NCBI RefSeq assembly: GCF_900290235.1
Contig: NZ_OLMK01000050.1
Location: 1-64,000, forward strand
Length of the DNA stretch: 64,000 nucleotides
Direction: 5' to 3'
Origin: Streptomyces sp. MA5143a
GTDB taxonomy: Bacteria; Actinomycetota; Actinomycetes; Streptomycetales; Streptomycetaceae
Shown piece by piece: positions 27,761 to 36,557 of the stretch (position 1 is its first letter; each line of letters starts with the position of its first letter). Position numbers and translations under genes: made by a program. The notes under the pieces were generated by a model. That model had not been told where the DNA came from and did not search any database. It saw nothing but the letters and a program-made list of their open reading frames with translations.

Positions 27761-28039
27761 ATGCCTGAGCACGTGTCGATCCTCCAGTTGGTGGGCGTGG
27801 CCACCCTCGCCGTCGCGGCGGTCATCTGGGTCGCCGTGCTGGTCCGCGTTCTGCGCCGGGACGGCGAGGCGCATCGCGCCCGCTTCATGGATGTGGCCCG
27901 GCGCCGTGGGGGGCGCCTTCGCGGCCTGCCCCACCAGCGCCGCAAGGGCCCGCACGTCGAGCATGTGGAACTGACCCCGGCCGAGCAGGACGCCTTCGCT
28001 TTCCTGGCCCGTCAGTTCACCGATGACCGTCTGGCCTGA
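27761..28039 (+). CDS. Small single-pass membrane protein
   Basis: This 92-residue protein starts at ATG 27761 with GGAGGG upstream. One helix spans about residues 8-28 (L-V-G-V-A-T-L-A-V-A-A-V-I-W-V-A). A basic segment (R-R-R-G-G-R-L-R-G-L-P-H-Q-R-R-K) and an acidic end follow. No enzyme motif is visible. The positive-inside rule puts the C-terminus in the cytoplasm. It is convergent with the DUF6227-like gene. Confidence 0.7.
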   Translation: MPEHVSILQLVGVATLAVAAVIWVAVLVRVLRRDGEAHRARFMDVARRRGGRLRGLPHQRRKGPHVEHVELTPAEQDAFAFLARQFTDDRLA

Positions 28040-28050
28040 GCGGCCGGCCC

Positions 28051-28067
28051 CGGGCCCTCACGGCCCG
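28051..28067. terminator. Short bidirectional hairpin
   Basis: CGGGCC and GGCCCG arms lie between convergent genes. It is weak and there is no T-run. Confidence 0.4.
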
Positions 28068-28082
28068 GTCCGCCCTCGAGCC

Positions 28083-28841
28083 CTACCCGAGTAACCCCGC
28101 CCGGCGCTCCATCGCGTCACGGGCCGCGTCCTCCGTCGAGTAGACCTCGCACATATGGCGCCCGTCCGGTGTGGCCGTGTGCTCCACCTCCCACAGGGAG
28201 ATCTCCTGCCCGTCCGTGAGCAGGAACGCGTGCTCGTAGAGCGAGAAGCTCAAGCCGGGCCGACTGCCCCGGCGGGACCGGCTCGGGCGGCCGAACGCCT
28301 GGGTGATCTCATGCGCGAACGCGGTCCGCAGCAGCAGCGTGGCGATCTCGTCACCGGGAGGGTCCGGATTCTCCGCGCGCCGCAGCAACCGCCGGGCATG
28401 ATCCGCGGAGTCGTCCGGCGTGTACGCGTGGCGCGGCTCGGGGAACGCCGCCAGCTCCACCATCGCGGGCAGTTCGAAATCCGGCGCGTCCGGAGGCAGC
28501 GGCAGCCGCGCGGTGGCGGCCCGCAACTCCTCGTCGTCGGTGTAGACCTCGTGCTGGGTCTCACTGCCGGGGACCGTGTTGTGCACCAGCTCCCACAGGG
28601 TGACCGCGGAGCCGTCGGCGAGCAGCCACGTGTGCCGGTACGTCGCCCGGTGCAGGCCCGAGCTGTAGTGCGCGGAGTGCAGCGAGCTGTCATGGGCGAG
28701 GGCGCAGTCGAGCTGCCGTATGGTCTCGTCGGGCAGCTCGAAGGAGTTCAGGGCGCGACCGAGGAGCCGCGCGAGGTGCTCCTCCGGAGACTCGGGCGAC
28801 TCGGCTGGTTCGTACGCTGCCGTCTCGTACGGAACGCTCAA
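28083..28841 (-). CDS. DUF6227-like protein with two homologous halves
   Basis: This 252-residue cytoplasmic protein resembles the Streptomyces DUF6227 group, a family assignment made from memory. It is an internal duplication. H-T-W-L-L-A-D-G-S-A-V-T-L-W-E-L near residue 75 matches H-A-F-L-L-T-D-G-Q-E-I-S-L-W-E-V near 200, and each is followed by H-x-x-x-P-x-x-x-x-x-x-E-V-Y and an acidic helix. No catalytic residues are evident. The start is ATG 28841. A role cannot be assigned; position near the cell-wall L,D-transpeptidase gives only a weak hint. Confidence 0.75.
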   Translation of the reverse strand: MSVPYETAAYEPAESPESPEEHLARLLGRALNSFELPDETIRQLDCALAHDSSLHSAHYSSGLHRATYRHTWLLADGSAVTLWELVHNTVPGSETQHEVYTDDEELRAATARLPLPPDAPDFELPAMVELAAFPEPRHAYTPDDSADHARRLLRRAENPDPPGDEIATLLLRTAFAHEITQAFGRPSRSRRGSRPGLSFSLYEHAFLLTDGQEISLWEVEHTATPDGRHMCEVYSTEDAARDAMERRAGLLG

Positions 28842-28943
28842 GGTTTCTCCCGGCGTTGCTGCATGTCACCTTGTGGGTGCATACCGTAGCCCCTCGGTCG
28901 GACATCATGTCCGGGAACCGAGAAAACGTACGTCCGTGAAACG

Positions 28944-28978
28944 GCCGGGCCGCGCGGTTCGTTCCCGCGCGGCCCGGC
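28944..28978 (-). terminator. Terminator after the L,D-transpeptidase gene
   Basis: Perfect 14-bp arms GCCGGGCCGCGCGG and CCGCGCGGCCCGGC surround a 7-nt loop, 32 nt past the stop. Confidence 0.8.
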
Positions 28979-29010
28979 GAACTCTCTGACGGGTCCTCAG
29001 AATTCCGAGG

Positions 29011-30231
29011 TCAGACGACGCTTCCGGCCTTCCAGGCGCTCCAGGACATGTTCCAGCCGTTGAGGCCGTTGTCCGGCGCGACCGTGTCGTCGGGGGAGTT
29101 CTTGACGATCACCACGTCACCGGTGAGCGAGTTGTCGAAGAACCACTTGGCGATCGTGTCGCCGTTCGCGCCCCGGACGTCCGCCAGGCCGACGCAGCCG
29201 TGGCTGGTGCCCTGCCGGCCGAAGGGCGGGTTGCCCCGGTTGTACCAGTAGTTGCCGTGGAGGAAGGTGCCCGACGCGGTCAGACGCATCGCGTGCGGCA
29301 CGTCCGGGATGTCGTACTCGCCGGCGAAGCCGACCGTCGAGCCGTCCATCCGCTTCTCCTTGAACTTCTCCGAGATCACCATCTGCCCGTTGTACGTCGG
29401 GTTGTCGGCGCTGCCGGCCGAGATCGGCACCGTCTTGATCGTCTTGCCGTCCCGGACGACCTTCATCGTCTGGGTGCTGACATCGACGGTGGAGACCTGC
29501 GACCGCCCGACGGTGAAGGTCACCGTCTTGTCCTGCACCCCGTACAGCCCGTTCGCACCCTCGACCCCGTCCAGGTCGATCTTCATCGTGACCTTGGAAC
29601 CGGCCTTCCAGTACTCCTCGGGCCGGAAGTCGAGCCGCTGCGCCCCGAACCAGTGTCCGACGACCTCCTGCCCGCTGCTCGACGTCACCTTGATGTGCGA
29701 CTGCACGGCCTTCTTGTCCGTGATCGCCTTGTCGAACGTGAACGACACCGGCATGCCGACACCGACCGTGGTGCCGTTGTCCGGGGTGTACGTGCCTATG
29801 AAGCTGTTGGCGGTGGAGACCGTCGTGAAGCGGGAGTCGGCGGACGACGTCTTGCCCGCCGCGTTCTTCGCCGTCGCGGAGATCTGGTACTTCGTCCCCC
29901 GCTCCAGCTGCCCCTTCGGCTGCCAGGAGCGTCCGTCCGCCGCGATCTCGCCCGGAACCTCGGTGCCGGCCTCCGTCGCGGTCATCTTCACCTCGGTCAG
30001 CTTGCCGCCGCTGACCTTCACACCGGTCGAGTTGATCGACGCGCCCGTCGAACCGTCCTTCGCCGAGATCGTGATCCGCGCCGCCGAGTCCTTGACCGAC
30101 GCCTTGTTGTCCCCCCCGCCCTGGTTGTCGGCCTGGGCGTCCCCGCCACAGCCGGTCAGGGTCAGCGCGCCGGCCACCAGCACGGCACAGGCCCCCATCA
30201 CACGCCGCACAGCAATCTTCGGCCTCGTCAC
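29011..30231 (-). CDS. L,D-transpeptidase lipoprotein (YkuD, Ig-like domain)
   Basis: This protein of about 406 residues starts with a lipoprotein signal ending in L-T-G-C. Two Ig-like regions (about 45-240) precede a YkuD catalytic domain with H-G-N-Y-W-Y then S-H-G-C-V-G-L, where the Cys is the nucleophile. It would form 3-3 peptidoglycan cross-links at the outer membrane face. GTG 30231 is chosen because GGTGGAG sits 6 nt upstream. GTG 30243 in frame is the alternative and adds only four residues. It matches the LdtMt2-like architecture common in actinobacteria. Confidence 0.92.
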   Translation of the reverse strand: MTRPKIAVRRVMGACAVLVAGALTLTGCGGDAQADNQGGGDNKASVKDSAARITISAKDGSTGASINSTGVKVSGGKLTEVKMTATEAGTEVPGEIAADGRSWQPKGQLERGTKYQISATAKNAAGKTSSADSRFTTVSTANSFIGTYTPDNGTTVGVGMPVSFTFDKAITDKKAVQSHIKVTSSSGQEVVGHWFGAQRLDFRPEEYWKAGSKVTMKIDLDGVEGANGLYGVQDKTVTFTVGRSQVSTVDVSTQTMKVVRDGKTIKTVPISAGSADNPTYNGQMVISEKFKEKRMDGSTVGFAGEYDIPDVPHAMRLTASGTFLHGNYWYNRGNPPFGRQGTSHGCVGLADVRGANGDTIAKWFFDNSLTGDVVIVKNSPDDTVAPDNGLNGWNMSWSAWKAGSVV

Positions 30232-30381
30232 GATCTGCTCCACCTTCTACGCGTCCACGTGATCTACGTCATCCGCTCCAGTACGAGGAGAAAGAGCGAC
30301 CGGCGGCCGACAGGGTTCCCCACTTCCGTCCCACACGCCATCACGTGACAGAACCGGGACAATCGCCTCCCGCGCGAACCT

Positions 30382-30792
30382 CTACGCCCCCCTCAACACC
30401 CTGTCCCGGTACGCCTGCCACGCATCGAACGACGACCGCCCCGACTCGTCGGTGAGAAAGCCCCCCGACCCGGTCTCGACGGCCCTCGCCCCCAAGGCGT
30501 CCGTCACCGCGAGCGCCGCGCGCACCGCCCCCTCCCCACCGCCGTGGAAGATCAGGCCGACGCCGGTGACCCGGGTGTCATCGGCTTCGGTGGTCGTGGT
30601 GGAGAGCGAGAACCCCGGCCCCTCGTACTCCCCCCACCCGTCCTCCCCGAACGTGATCCCGGGCAACACCCCGGCCAGGGCGGCCCGTACCTCCCGCCCC
30701 GTGCCGATGACCGGCGGCTCCCAGTCGGCCTCGATGTCGGCCGGTGACTCGGCCTCGGGCGGGAACCGGTAGACGTAGACATCCCAACTCAT
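30382..30792 (-). CDS. Conserved-looking small protein of unknown function
   Basis: This 136-residue soluble acidic protein begins M-S-W-D-V-Y-V-Y-R-F-P-P and ends with F-D-A-W-Q-A-Y-R-D-R-V-L. The length, codon use and clean ATG support a real gene. I recognise no domain for certain; the D-V-Y-V-Y-R-F-P start recurs in small Streptomyces proteins of unknown role. It is followed by a P1-peptidase gene in the same direction, 87 nt further down the minus-strand order. Confidence 0.7.
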   Translation of the reverse strand: MSWDVYVYRFPPEAESPADIEADWEPPVIGTGREVRAALAGVLPGITFGEDGWGEYEGPGFSLSTTTTEADDTRVTGVGLIFHGGGEGAVRAALAVTDALGARAVETGSGGFLTDESGRSSFDAWQAYRDRVLRGA

Positions 30793-30879
30793 GACCGCAA
30801 CCTAGCCCCGCCCACCGACACTCCGGCCGACAGCCCTCCGTGACCCCGTGCGGCTCACGCCCAGCTCGGGGGTGCCCCC

Positions 30880-31962
30880 CTACGACTCCTCGCTCCCGTA
30901 CAACTCCCCGTACGACGGCCACGTCCCGCCCGGTCCGTCCACGGGCTCGGCCGCCCGCACCGCCCGGACGATCGCCCGCGTCACCAAGTCGGCGCTCGCC
31001 GAAAGGAGTTCGTTCAGGGCGAGTGGACCGGAGTCCGGGGCGAGCGGGCGGGCGCCGGTGGCCAGGGTGAACACCGTGTCGCCGTCGTTCAGCAGATGCA
31101 CGGGCCGCACGGCGCGGGCGATACCGTCGTGGGCCGTGCCGGCGAGCTTCTGGGCCTGGGCGCGGGTCAGTTCGGCGTCGGTCGCGACGACCGCCAACGT
31201 CGTGTTCAGCGGAGGAGGCGGACTCTTCGCGGCGGCCTCGGCGATCCTGCGGCGCGCCACCTCGTGCACCTCGGCCGCCGGATACTCCGCTCGCCCCTGG
31301 AACAACTCCCCGTACAGCACCCCCGTCTCCGGATCCATCACCGACCCGGCGGCGTTCGCCACCACCAGCGCGGCCACCGTGATCCCCGAGCCGAGCACCG
31401 TGCTCGCGGTGCCGACACCGCCCTTCAGCAGCCCGACCGTCGCCCCCGTCCCGGCGCCCACGCACCCCTCCGCCACCGGGGCACCGAACCCGCTCGCCGC
31501 CGCCGCCTCCACCGCGGCCCGGCCGGTCGCCGCGTCCGGTCTGGCCCGGAAGTCGCCGCCCCGGCCCAGATCGAAGACACAGGCCGCCGGCACCACCGGC
31601 ACGACATGCGCCGGATCGGAGCCGACCCGTACCCCGCGCCGCCGCTCCTCCAGCCAGGCCATCACACCCGACGCCGAGTCCAGGCCGTACGCGCTGCCGC
31701 CGGTCAGCACCACCGCCTCGACCCTCTGCACCAGGTTCCGCGGGTCGAGCGCGTCCGTCTCCTTGGTGCCGGGCCCGCCACCGCGCACATCCACGGCCGC
31801 CACCGCGCCGCCCTCCGGCGCGAGCACCACGGTCGTACCGGTCAACCAGCCGCCGCCGGCCCGCGTGGCGTGCCCGACCCTCAGCCCGAGCACGTCGGTC
31901 AGGGCGTCCACAGGTTCGGGGCGGTCGGAGGGCATGGGGGTGCCGGAGGTCTCGGGTGTCAT
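30880..31962 (-). CDS. P1-family peptidase (DmpA/BapA-like Ntn hydrolase)
   Basis: This 360-residue protein starts at ATG 31962. It shows the P1/DmpA pattern: V-G-H-A-T, V-V-L-A-P-E-G-G-A-V-A-A-V-D-V-R-G-G-G-P-G-T-K-E, V-V-L-T-G-G-S-A-Y-G-L-D-S-A-S-G-V, and the later N-T-T-L-A-V-V-A-T-D-A segment at which the precursor is cleaved to free a new N-terminal Thr/Ser. Relatives are aminopeptidases or beta-peptidyl aminopeptidases. Substrate is unknown. No partner gene is evident. Confidence 0.87.
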   Translation of the reverse strand: MTPETSGTPMPSDRPEPVDALTDVLGLRVGHATRAGGGWLTGTTVVLAPEGGAVAAVDVRGGGPGTKETDALDPRNLVQRVEAVVLTGGSAYGLDSASGVMAWLEERRRGVRVGSDPAHVVPVVPAACVFDLGRGGDFRARPDAATGRAAVEAAAASGFGAPVAEGCVGAGTGATVGLLKGGVGTASTVLGSGITVAALVVANAAGSVMDPETGVLYGELFQGRAEYPAAEVHEVARRRIAEAAAKSPPPPLNTTLAVVATDAELTRAQAQKLAGTAHDGIARAVRPVHLLNDGDTVFTLATGARPLAPDSGPLALNELLSASADLVTRAIVRAVRAAEPVDGPGGTWPSYGELYGSEES

Positions 31963-32018
31963 CTGCGTCCTTGTCTGCGACCGGGGCGTGCGTGTGTCGG
32001 AGCGTGCCTGTGGCTCCC

Positions 32019-33302
32019 TCAACCTTGCCCTGACGCGGCTGTTCCGGCCCCCTCCGCACTGGCCGTACGTGCCGTCAGCACCACGCCGATCGCCACCGTC
32101 CCCGCCGCCACGACGCCCGCCGCCAGGACCGCCCAGTGACCCAGGAACGTGCACAGCACCACCGCCAGCGCGGCCAGCGGCAACACCGCCTGCTGCGCCG
32201 TGCCCACCTTGTAGTGACGGGCGTGCAGCGCCCACACCGACAGCAGGTAGAGCGCCGTCGGCAGTGTCACCGCGGCGGACGCGGCCAGCGTCGAGATGTG
32301 CGCCTTGTGCACCGCCTCCTCCACCGCGACCTCCAGCCCGGCGCCGATCGCGGCCGCCGAGGCGAAGATCAGGTAGTGACCGTAACCCCACAGGAAGCTC
32401 TCCCTGTTGGAGCGCAGATGCCCGTGGATCGGCACCGTGAAGTAGATCCACCACGCGGAGAACACGATCAACAGTCCGCCCAGCGCGATCGGCAGCAACT
32501 CGCCCAGCGCGTCGTTCTCGTCCGCGGCCGACTTCACGGCGACCGTGGCCGCCAGGATCGTCTCGCCGAGCACGATGATGGTGAACAGGCCGTACCGCTC
32601 GGCGATGTGATGCGGATGCCAGGACGTGGAGAAGTCCTTCTCCGCGTACACAGGGACGCACAGCTCCAGGATCGCCATCCCCAGGAACAGCCACGGTCTG
32701 GCCGGCTCGGGCAGGATCAGCAGGCCCAGCCACCCGGCCTGGCACAGCGCCACACCGGCCGCGTACCGCAACGCCATGACACGCTCGGTGCCCTCCGCCG
32801 ACCGGGCCACCCGCAGCCACTGCGCGGTCATCGCCAGCCGCATGATCGCGTAACCGAGCCAGACCAGCAGGAAGTCGTGGTCCTCGAAGGCCCGGGCGAC
32901 CCCCGCGGCGAGCACCAGCACACCGAATATCTGGACGAGGGTGACGACCCGGTAGAGCACGTCGTCGTTGTCGTACGCCGAGGCGAACCAGGTGAAGTTC
33001 ATCCAGGCCCACCAGATCGCGAAGAAGACCATCGCGTAGTTGAGGATGCCCTCGGCCGCGTGGGCCTCGGCGACGGCGTGCACCAACTGGACGCCCGCCT
33101 GGGCGACGGCGACGACGAAGCACAGGTCGAAGAACAGTTCGAGGGGCGACGCGACCCGGTGTGTCTCCCCACGCCCGCGGGCGACCAGCCGACGCACCGG
33201 AGGCCGGCCGACACCAGGCGGAGGGGCGGAAGCCGTGGCCGGGTGGGAGCCCGGGTCGGGGTCCCGCGCCGGGGGCGTCGAGGGCGTGGAACTGGACGTC
33301 AT
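32019..33302 (-). CDS. Low temperature requirement protein A (LtrA) family
   Basis: This 427-residue membrane protein has about 11-12 hydrophobic segments. The family block S-P-L-E-L-F-F-D-L-C-F-V-V-A-V-A-Q follows a Pro-rich cytoplasmic N-terminus of about 50 residues, and E-R-Y-G-L-F-T-I-I-V-L-G-E-T-I is also typical. The biochemical role of LtrA proteins is not known; the name comes from a Listeria cold-growth phenotype. The start is ATG 33302. Confidence 0.85.
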   Translation of the reverse strand: MTSSSTPSTPPARDPDPGSHPATASAPPPGVGRPPVRRLVARGRGETHRVASPLELFFDLCFVVAVAQAGVQLVHAVAEAHAAEGILNYAMVFFAIWWAWMNFTWFASAYDNDDVLYRVVTLVQIFGVLVLAAGVARAFEDHDFLLVWLGYAIMRLAMTAQWLRVARSAEGTERVMALRYAAGVALCQAGWLGLLILPEPARPWLFLGMAILELCVPVYAEKDFSTSWHPHHIAERYGLFTIIVLGETILAATVAVKSAADENDALGELLPIALGGLLIVFSAWWIYFTVPIHGHLRSNRESFLWGYGHYLIFASAAAIGAGLEVAVEEAVHKAHISTLAASAAVTLPTALYLLSVWALHARHYKVGTAQQAVLPLAALAVVLCTFLGHWAVLAAGVVAAGTVAIGVVLTARTASAEGAGTAASGQG

Positions 33303-33388
33303 GGCGCCAAGCACACCAGAAAACCCGGGGGAATTCTCGCTCAGGTGTTCATGAGTGCGCGTACGGGCCGGGGGAGTACACGGAGGGG

Positions 33389-33517
33389 TCCGGCGACCGA
33401 CTCGGGTGGGGGACGGAGCTGCCCGGCGACCGGCTCGGGTGGGGGATGGAGCTACCCGACGACCGGTTCGGGTGGGGGATGGGAGCATCCGGTGACCGGC
33501 TCGGCCCGCGGCTGGGG
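33389..33517. repeat. 33-bp tandem repeat, about four units
   Basis: Units begin at 33389, 33422, 33455 and 33488, sharing GACCGGCTCGGGTGGGGGAT. The first three are close to identical and the last is degenerate. The array lies in the gap between ltrA and a 60-codon gene, 54 bp before the latter's start. Confidence 0.85.
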
Positions 33518-33570
33518 GTGGCCGGTGGCTGGGCTGCGGGCGTTCGCGCGGGGGACCGTACCCTGGAGGC

Positions 33571-33753
33571 ATGAGTAGCGCTCCCGCCCCCGAGCCGCGT
33601 GACCCCAAGGCCGCGCTGGTTTTCGACGACCCGCTCAGCCGGCCCTCGTCCGACGACACGGACCACGGCTGGGGCGAGCGGCCCGGCGAGGGCGGCGACA
33701 GCGCGGCCGACCTCAAGCGCTTCCTCGACGAGAAGCCGCCCCACCACCTCTGA
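33571..33753 (+). CDS. Small acidic protein of 60 residues
   Basis: A short hydrophilic protein rich in Asp, Pro and Gly, with A-L-V-F-D-D-P-L-S-R-P-S-S-D-D-T and a D-L-K-R-F-L-D-E-K-P-P-H-H end. The frame shows Streptomyces codon use and an ATG with a purine-rich stretch upstream. It looks like a conserved small protein of unknown role. Confidence 0.65.
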   Translation: MSSAPAPEPRDPKAALVFDDPLSRPSSDDTDHGWGERPGEGGDSAADLKRFLDEKPPHHL

Positions 33754-33781
33754 CCTCGCCGGGCATACGCCGGGCGGGCGT

Positions 33782-34258
33782 CTACTCGCGGTCGTGGCCC
33801 GAGCCACGCTGCGCCACCAGGGCGTCGCGGATCTCCTTCAGCACCTCCAGCTCCGTCACCTCGATGACCTCGTGGGTGCCCTCCTTCGCCTTCCGGCGGG
33901 CCTCCTGGCGGGCCAGGTACTTGGCCATGGGCAGGACCATCAGGAAGTAGACGACGGCCGCGGTGATGACGAACGTCAGCGTGGCGCCGAGAACCGAACC
34001 CCAGGCGATCTGGATGCCCGTCACCGTGCCGTCCTTGGCGACCGCGCAGGGGGCCTCCAGACAACTGGTGTAGTTGTCGAGGTTCTTGGTGCCGAAGGCC
34101 CCCACCAGGGGGTTGATGATGCCCTTCACCACGGAGTTGACGATGTTCGTGAAGGCCGCGCCGATGACCACGGCGACGGCCAGGTCGACGACGTTCCCCC
34201 GCATCAGGAAGGCCTTGAAGCCCTCCCAGACACTCGGATCCTTCTTCTCGCTCACCAC
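33782..34258 (-). CDS. mscL: Large-conductance mechanosensitive channel MscL
   Basis: This 158-residue protein has the MscL signature near the N-terminus: F-K-A-F-L-M-R-G-N-V-V-D-L-A-V-A-V-V-I-G-A-A-F-T, shown here with separators. TM2 is T-F-V-I-T-A-A-V-V-Y-F-L-M-V. A periplasmic loop holds two Cys. It releases solutes on hypo-osmotic shock. Two GTG codons in a row (34258 and 34255) are candidate starts; AGGGGG spacing slightly favours 34255. Confidence 0.95.
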   Translation of the reverse strand: MVSEKKDPSVWEGFKAFLMRGNVVDLAVAVVIGAAFTNIVNSVVKGIINPLVGAFGTKNLDNYTSCLEAPCAVAKDGTVTGIQIAWGSVLGATLTFVITAAVVYFLMVLPMAKYLARQEARRKAKEGTHEVIEVTELEVLKEIRDALVAQRGSGHDRE

Positions 34259-34378
34259 GAGCCCCCTTTGCGCTGGTTGTGGAACAAACGACTCCGCAAC
34301 CTACGTCAAGGCCCGCTCCGACTGTCCCATGGGGTCCCACCAACGAGGGACTTGACCGGTGGCCGGGGGCCGGGCGCC

Positions 34379-35125
34379 TCACCACAGCGTCACCGCCAGG
34401 CGGGAGGTCGCGCCCGCGCCGGCCAGGCGCGCCGCCGTGGAGCGGGGCACCGACAGGACGACCAGGGCGCCGCTCTCCGTGGCGCTCGCCGCCGGCACCT
34501 TTGTGACGCGGGCGCCCCGCGCGACCACCCGCGCGTCACCGCCCGTGGCGGACTGCTCCGCCGCGATCACGTCGACGCGGTCGCCGGGGCGCAGCAGCCG
34601 TACCGTCGCGCCGTCGGCGATGCGTACCGGTGCCGTGACCGTGCCGGTGGTGGCCCGGTGCTCGGGGACGGGGTCGGCCACGGGGTGCCCCCTGACCCGT
34701 TCCCCCTGCACTTCCCCTTCTCCGGGGCCCGCCCCCGTCGCCAGCAGCGCGGCGGCGGTCACCGCCAGACCGGCCGCCATGGCCCGCCTCCGGCAGCGGG
34801 CGAGGCGCCGCAACCGCTGTGCGCCGCCCCGGACCCGCACCGGCGGGAAGTGCGGGACCTCGCAGGTGGGAGGCGCGTCGGCACCGGGCGGCCCGGCGGC
34901 CCAGGAGGGCAGACGGGCGGACACGGAGCCGGATGCGCACGAGGGCGGGATCGCCGACGGCAAGGAGACCGACGGGGCCGAGGAGGCCGAGAGGGACGAG
35001 GGGCCTGAGGTGGACGTGTGCGTGAGCCCGGGCCTGCCCGAGGCCGAGGCCGTCGGCGTGGACGAGAGAGCGGACGAGAGCGCGGACGAGAGCGTGGACG
35101 AGAGCATGGACGAGGGACGGGACAT
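34379..35125 (-). CDS. SAF/CpaB-like membrane protein (pilus assembly RcpC type)
   Basis: This protein of about 248 residues has a membrane anchor (A-M-A-A-G-L-A-V-T-A-A-A-L-L-A-T-G near 115-130) and a SAF-like beta-clip domain (V-R-L-L-R-P-G-D-R-V-D-V-I-A). This matches Flp-pilus assembly CpaB/RcpC proteins. The N-terminus before the anchor is an unusually long Ser/Leu/Ala region partly encoded by a 12-bp tandem repeat. No other pilus genes are nearby in the window. ATG 35125 has AGGTGG 7 nt upstream. Confidence 0.75.
   Translation of the reverse strand: MSRPSSMLSSTLSSALSSALSSTPTASASGRPGLTHTSTSGPSSLSASSAPSVSLPSAIPPSCASGSVSARLPSWAAGPPGADAPPTCEVPHFPPVRVRGGAQRLRRLARCRRRAMAAGLAVTAAALLATGAGPGEGEVQGERVRGHPVADPVPEHRATTGTVTAPVRIADGATVRLLRPGDRVDVIAAEQSATGGDARVVARGARVTKVPAASATESGALVVLSVPRSTAARLAGAGATSRLAVTLW
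35058..35118. repeat. 12-bp tandem repeat coding Ser-Ser-Ala-Leu
   Basis: About five imperfect units of GCGGACGAGAGC run through the first codons of the CpaB-like gene and encode L-S-S-A/T repeats. It is probably a slippage product. Confidence 0.8.
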
Positions 35126-35555
35126 GAGGTCACCACCTGCTGCGTGAGATCGGCTTGCGGTCCCACGATGAGGCTTCGCGGCGGAGCCCGCTGGGCCCTG
35201 TGGATCGTCCACCGACTGTGGAAAACCCCGCCACCCGAACGAGGCGTTCCGGCGGGCCGTCCCCCCCCAGCTCCCGGCCGGTCGCCCCGCCGCCGGAACA
35301 ACCGGTCCGGCGCCGCAGTCACCACCGTCGCGCCCAGTCCCACCCGACCTTCCCGGCCTCCGTCTTCCGGGCCCTCAACCCACCCCCGTCACCTCCGCCT
35401 TCCCAGCCCCCGCCCCACCGGCCCTCATCCCTTCCAGCCGCCAGGCCCGCCAACCAGGCCGACCAGGCAGACCCGCCAACCAGGCCGACCAGGCAGACCC
35501 CCCACCCCCGCCGACCAGGCAGAGCCGCCACCCCGGCCGACCCGGCCACACCCCG
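35126..35555. other. Gene-free stretch with 26-bp direct repeat
   Basis: No convincing gene. Two perfect 26-bp copies (35446-35471 and 35472-35497) sharing AACCAGGCCGACCAGGCAGA stand in tandem, followed by degenerate partial copies to about 35545. The rest is Pro-codon-like C-rich sequence. Confidence 0.7.
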
Positions 35556-36470
35556 TCACGGCAGCTCGAACCCCGGGTCCATTCCCCCCAGTGCCTTCGT
35601 GCACAGGCAGTCGCGACTGGCGGTCGGCTGTAGTGCGGTGATCGTGTCGAAGAGGACGCCGCGGAGGCGGTCGATGTTGGCGGCGAAGACCTCGAGGACC
35701 TCCTCGTGGGAGACACCCTCGCCGGTCTCGGCGCCCGCGTCGAGGTCGGTGACGAGGGTGAGGGACGTGTAGCAGAGCTCCAGCTCACGGGCGAGGATCG
35801 CCTCGGGGTGGCCGGTCATGCCGACGACGGACCAGCCCTGCGCCTGGTGCCAGAGGGACTCGGCGCGGGTGGAGAAGCGGGGGCCCTCCACGACGACGAG
35901 GGTGCCGCCGTCCACCGGTTCCCAGTCCCGGCCGCGGGCCGCTTCCAGGGCTGCCTTGCGGCCGGCGGGGCAGTACGGGTCGGCGAGCGAGACGTGGACG
36001 ACGTTGGGGATCGTGCCGTCGGGCCGGGGCAGACCGTCGAAGTACGTCTGCTCCCGGGACTTCGTGCGGTCCACCAGCTGGTCCGGCACCAGGAGCGTGC
36101 CGGGGCCGTACTCGGGGCGCAGCCCGCCGACCGCGCACGGGCCGAGCACCTGGCGCGCCCCGACGGACCGCAGCGCCCACAGGTTGGCGCGGTAGTTGAT
36201 GCGGTGCGGCGGCAGATGGTGGCCGCGGCCGTGGCGCGGGAGGAAGGCGACCCGGCGGCCGGCGATCTCGCCGAGGAACAGTGAGTCGCTCGGCGGCCCG
36301 TACGGGGTGTCCACCTGTATCTCGGTCACGTCGTCGAGGAAGGAGTAGAACCCCGAACCTCCGATGACACCGATCTCCGCCCGGTCGGCCGCCGACGATT
36401 CGGTCGACGTGGCCGCCGACGCTCCGGTCGACGTGGCCACCGCGTTGCCCAGCTGCTCCGTGTTCGCCAT
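35556..36470 (-). CDS. mtnP: S-methyl-5'-thioadenosine phosphorylase
   Basis: This 304-residue nucleoside phosphorylase family 2 enzyme has G-V-I-G-G-S-G-F-Y, L-P-R-H-G-R-G-H, N-Y-R-A-N-L-W-A-L, G-P-C-A-V-G-G-L-R, and V-V-G-M-T-G-H-P-E-A. It splits methylthioadenosine into adenine and methylthioribose-1-phosphate for methionine salvage. The N-terminal 30 residues are a Ser/Thr/Ala repeat extension absent from typical relatives. The true start may lie later, but no better ribosome binding site is seen. Confidence 0.92.
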   Translation of the reverse strand: MANTEQLGNAVATSTGASAATSTESSAADRAEIGVIGGSGFYSFLDDVTEIQVDTPYGPPSDSLFLGEIAGRRVAFLPRHGRGHHLPPHRINYRANLWALRSVGARQVLGPCAVGGLRPEYGPGTLLVPDQLVDRTKSREQTYFDGLPRPDGTIPNVVHVSLADPYCPAGRKAALEAARGRDWEPVDGGTLVVVEGPRFSTRAESLWHQAQGWSVVGMTGHPEAILARELELCYTSLTLVTDLDAGAETGEGVSHEEVLEVFAANIDRLRGVLFDTITALQPTASRDCLCTKALGGMDPGFELP

Positions 36471-36505
36471 GCCCGCACCCTAACCGGGCGCGGGGACGCC
36501 GAAGA

Positions 36506-36532
36506 CCCTGCCGTCGGCGAACGACGGCAGGG
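36506..36532 (-). terminator. Terminator of fmdB
   Basis: Perfect 11-bp arms CCCTGCCGTCG and CGACGGCAGGG surround a 5-nt loop GCGAA, 26 nt past the fmdB stop. Confidence 0.8.
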
Positions 36533-36557
36533 CCCGGAAGGAAGCGCCGCGCGCGTA

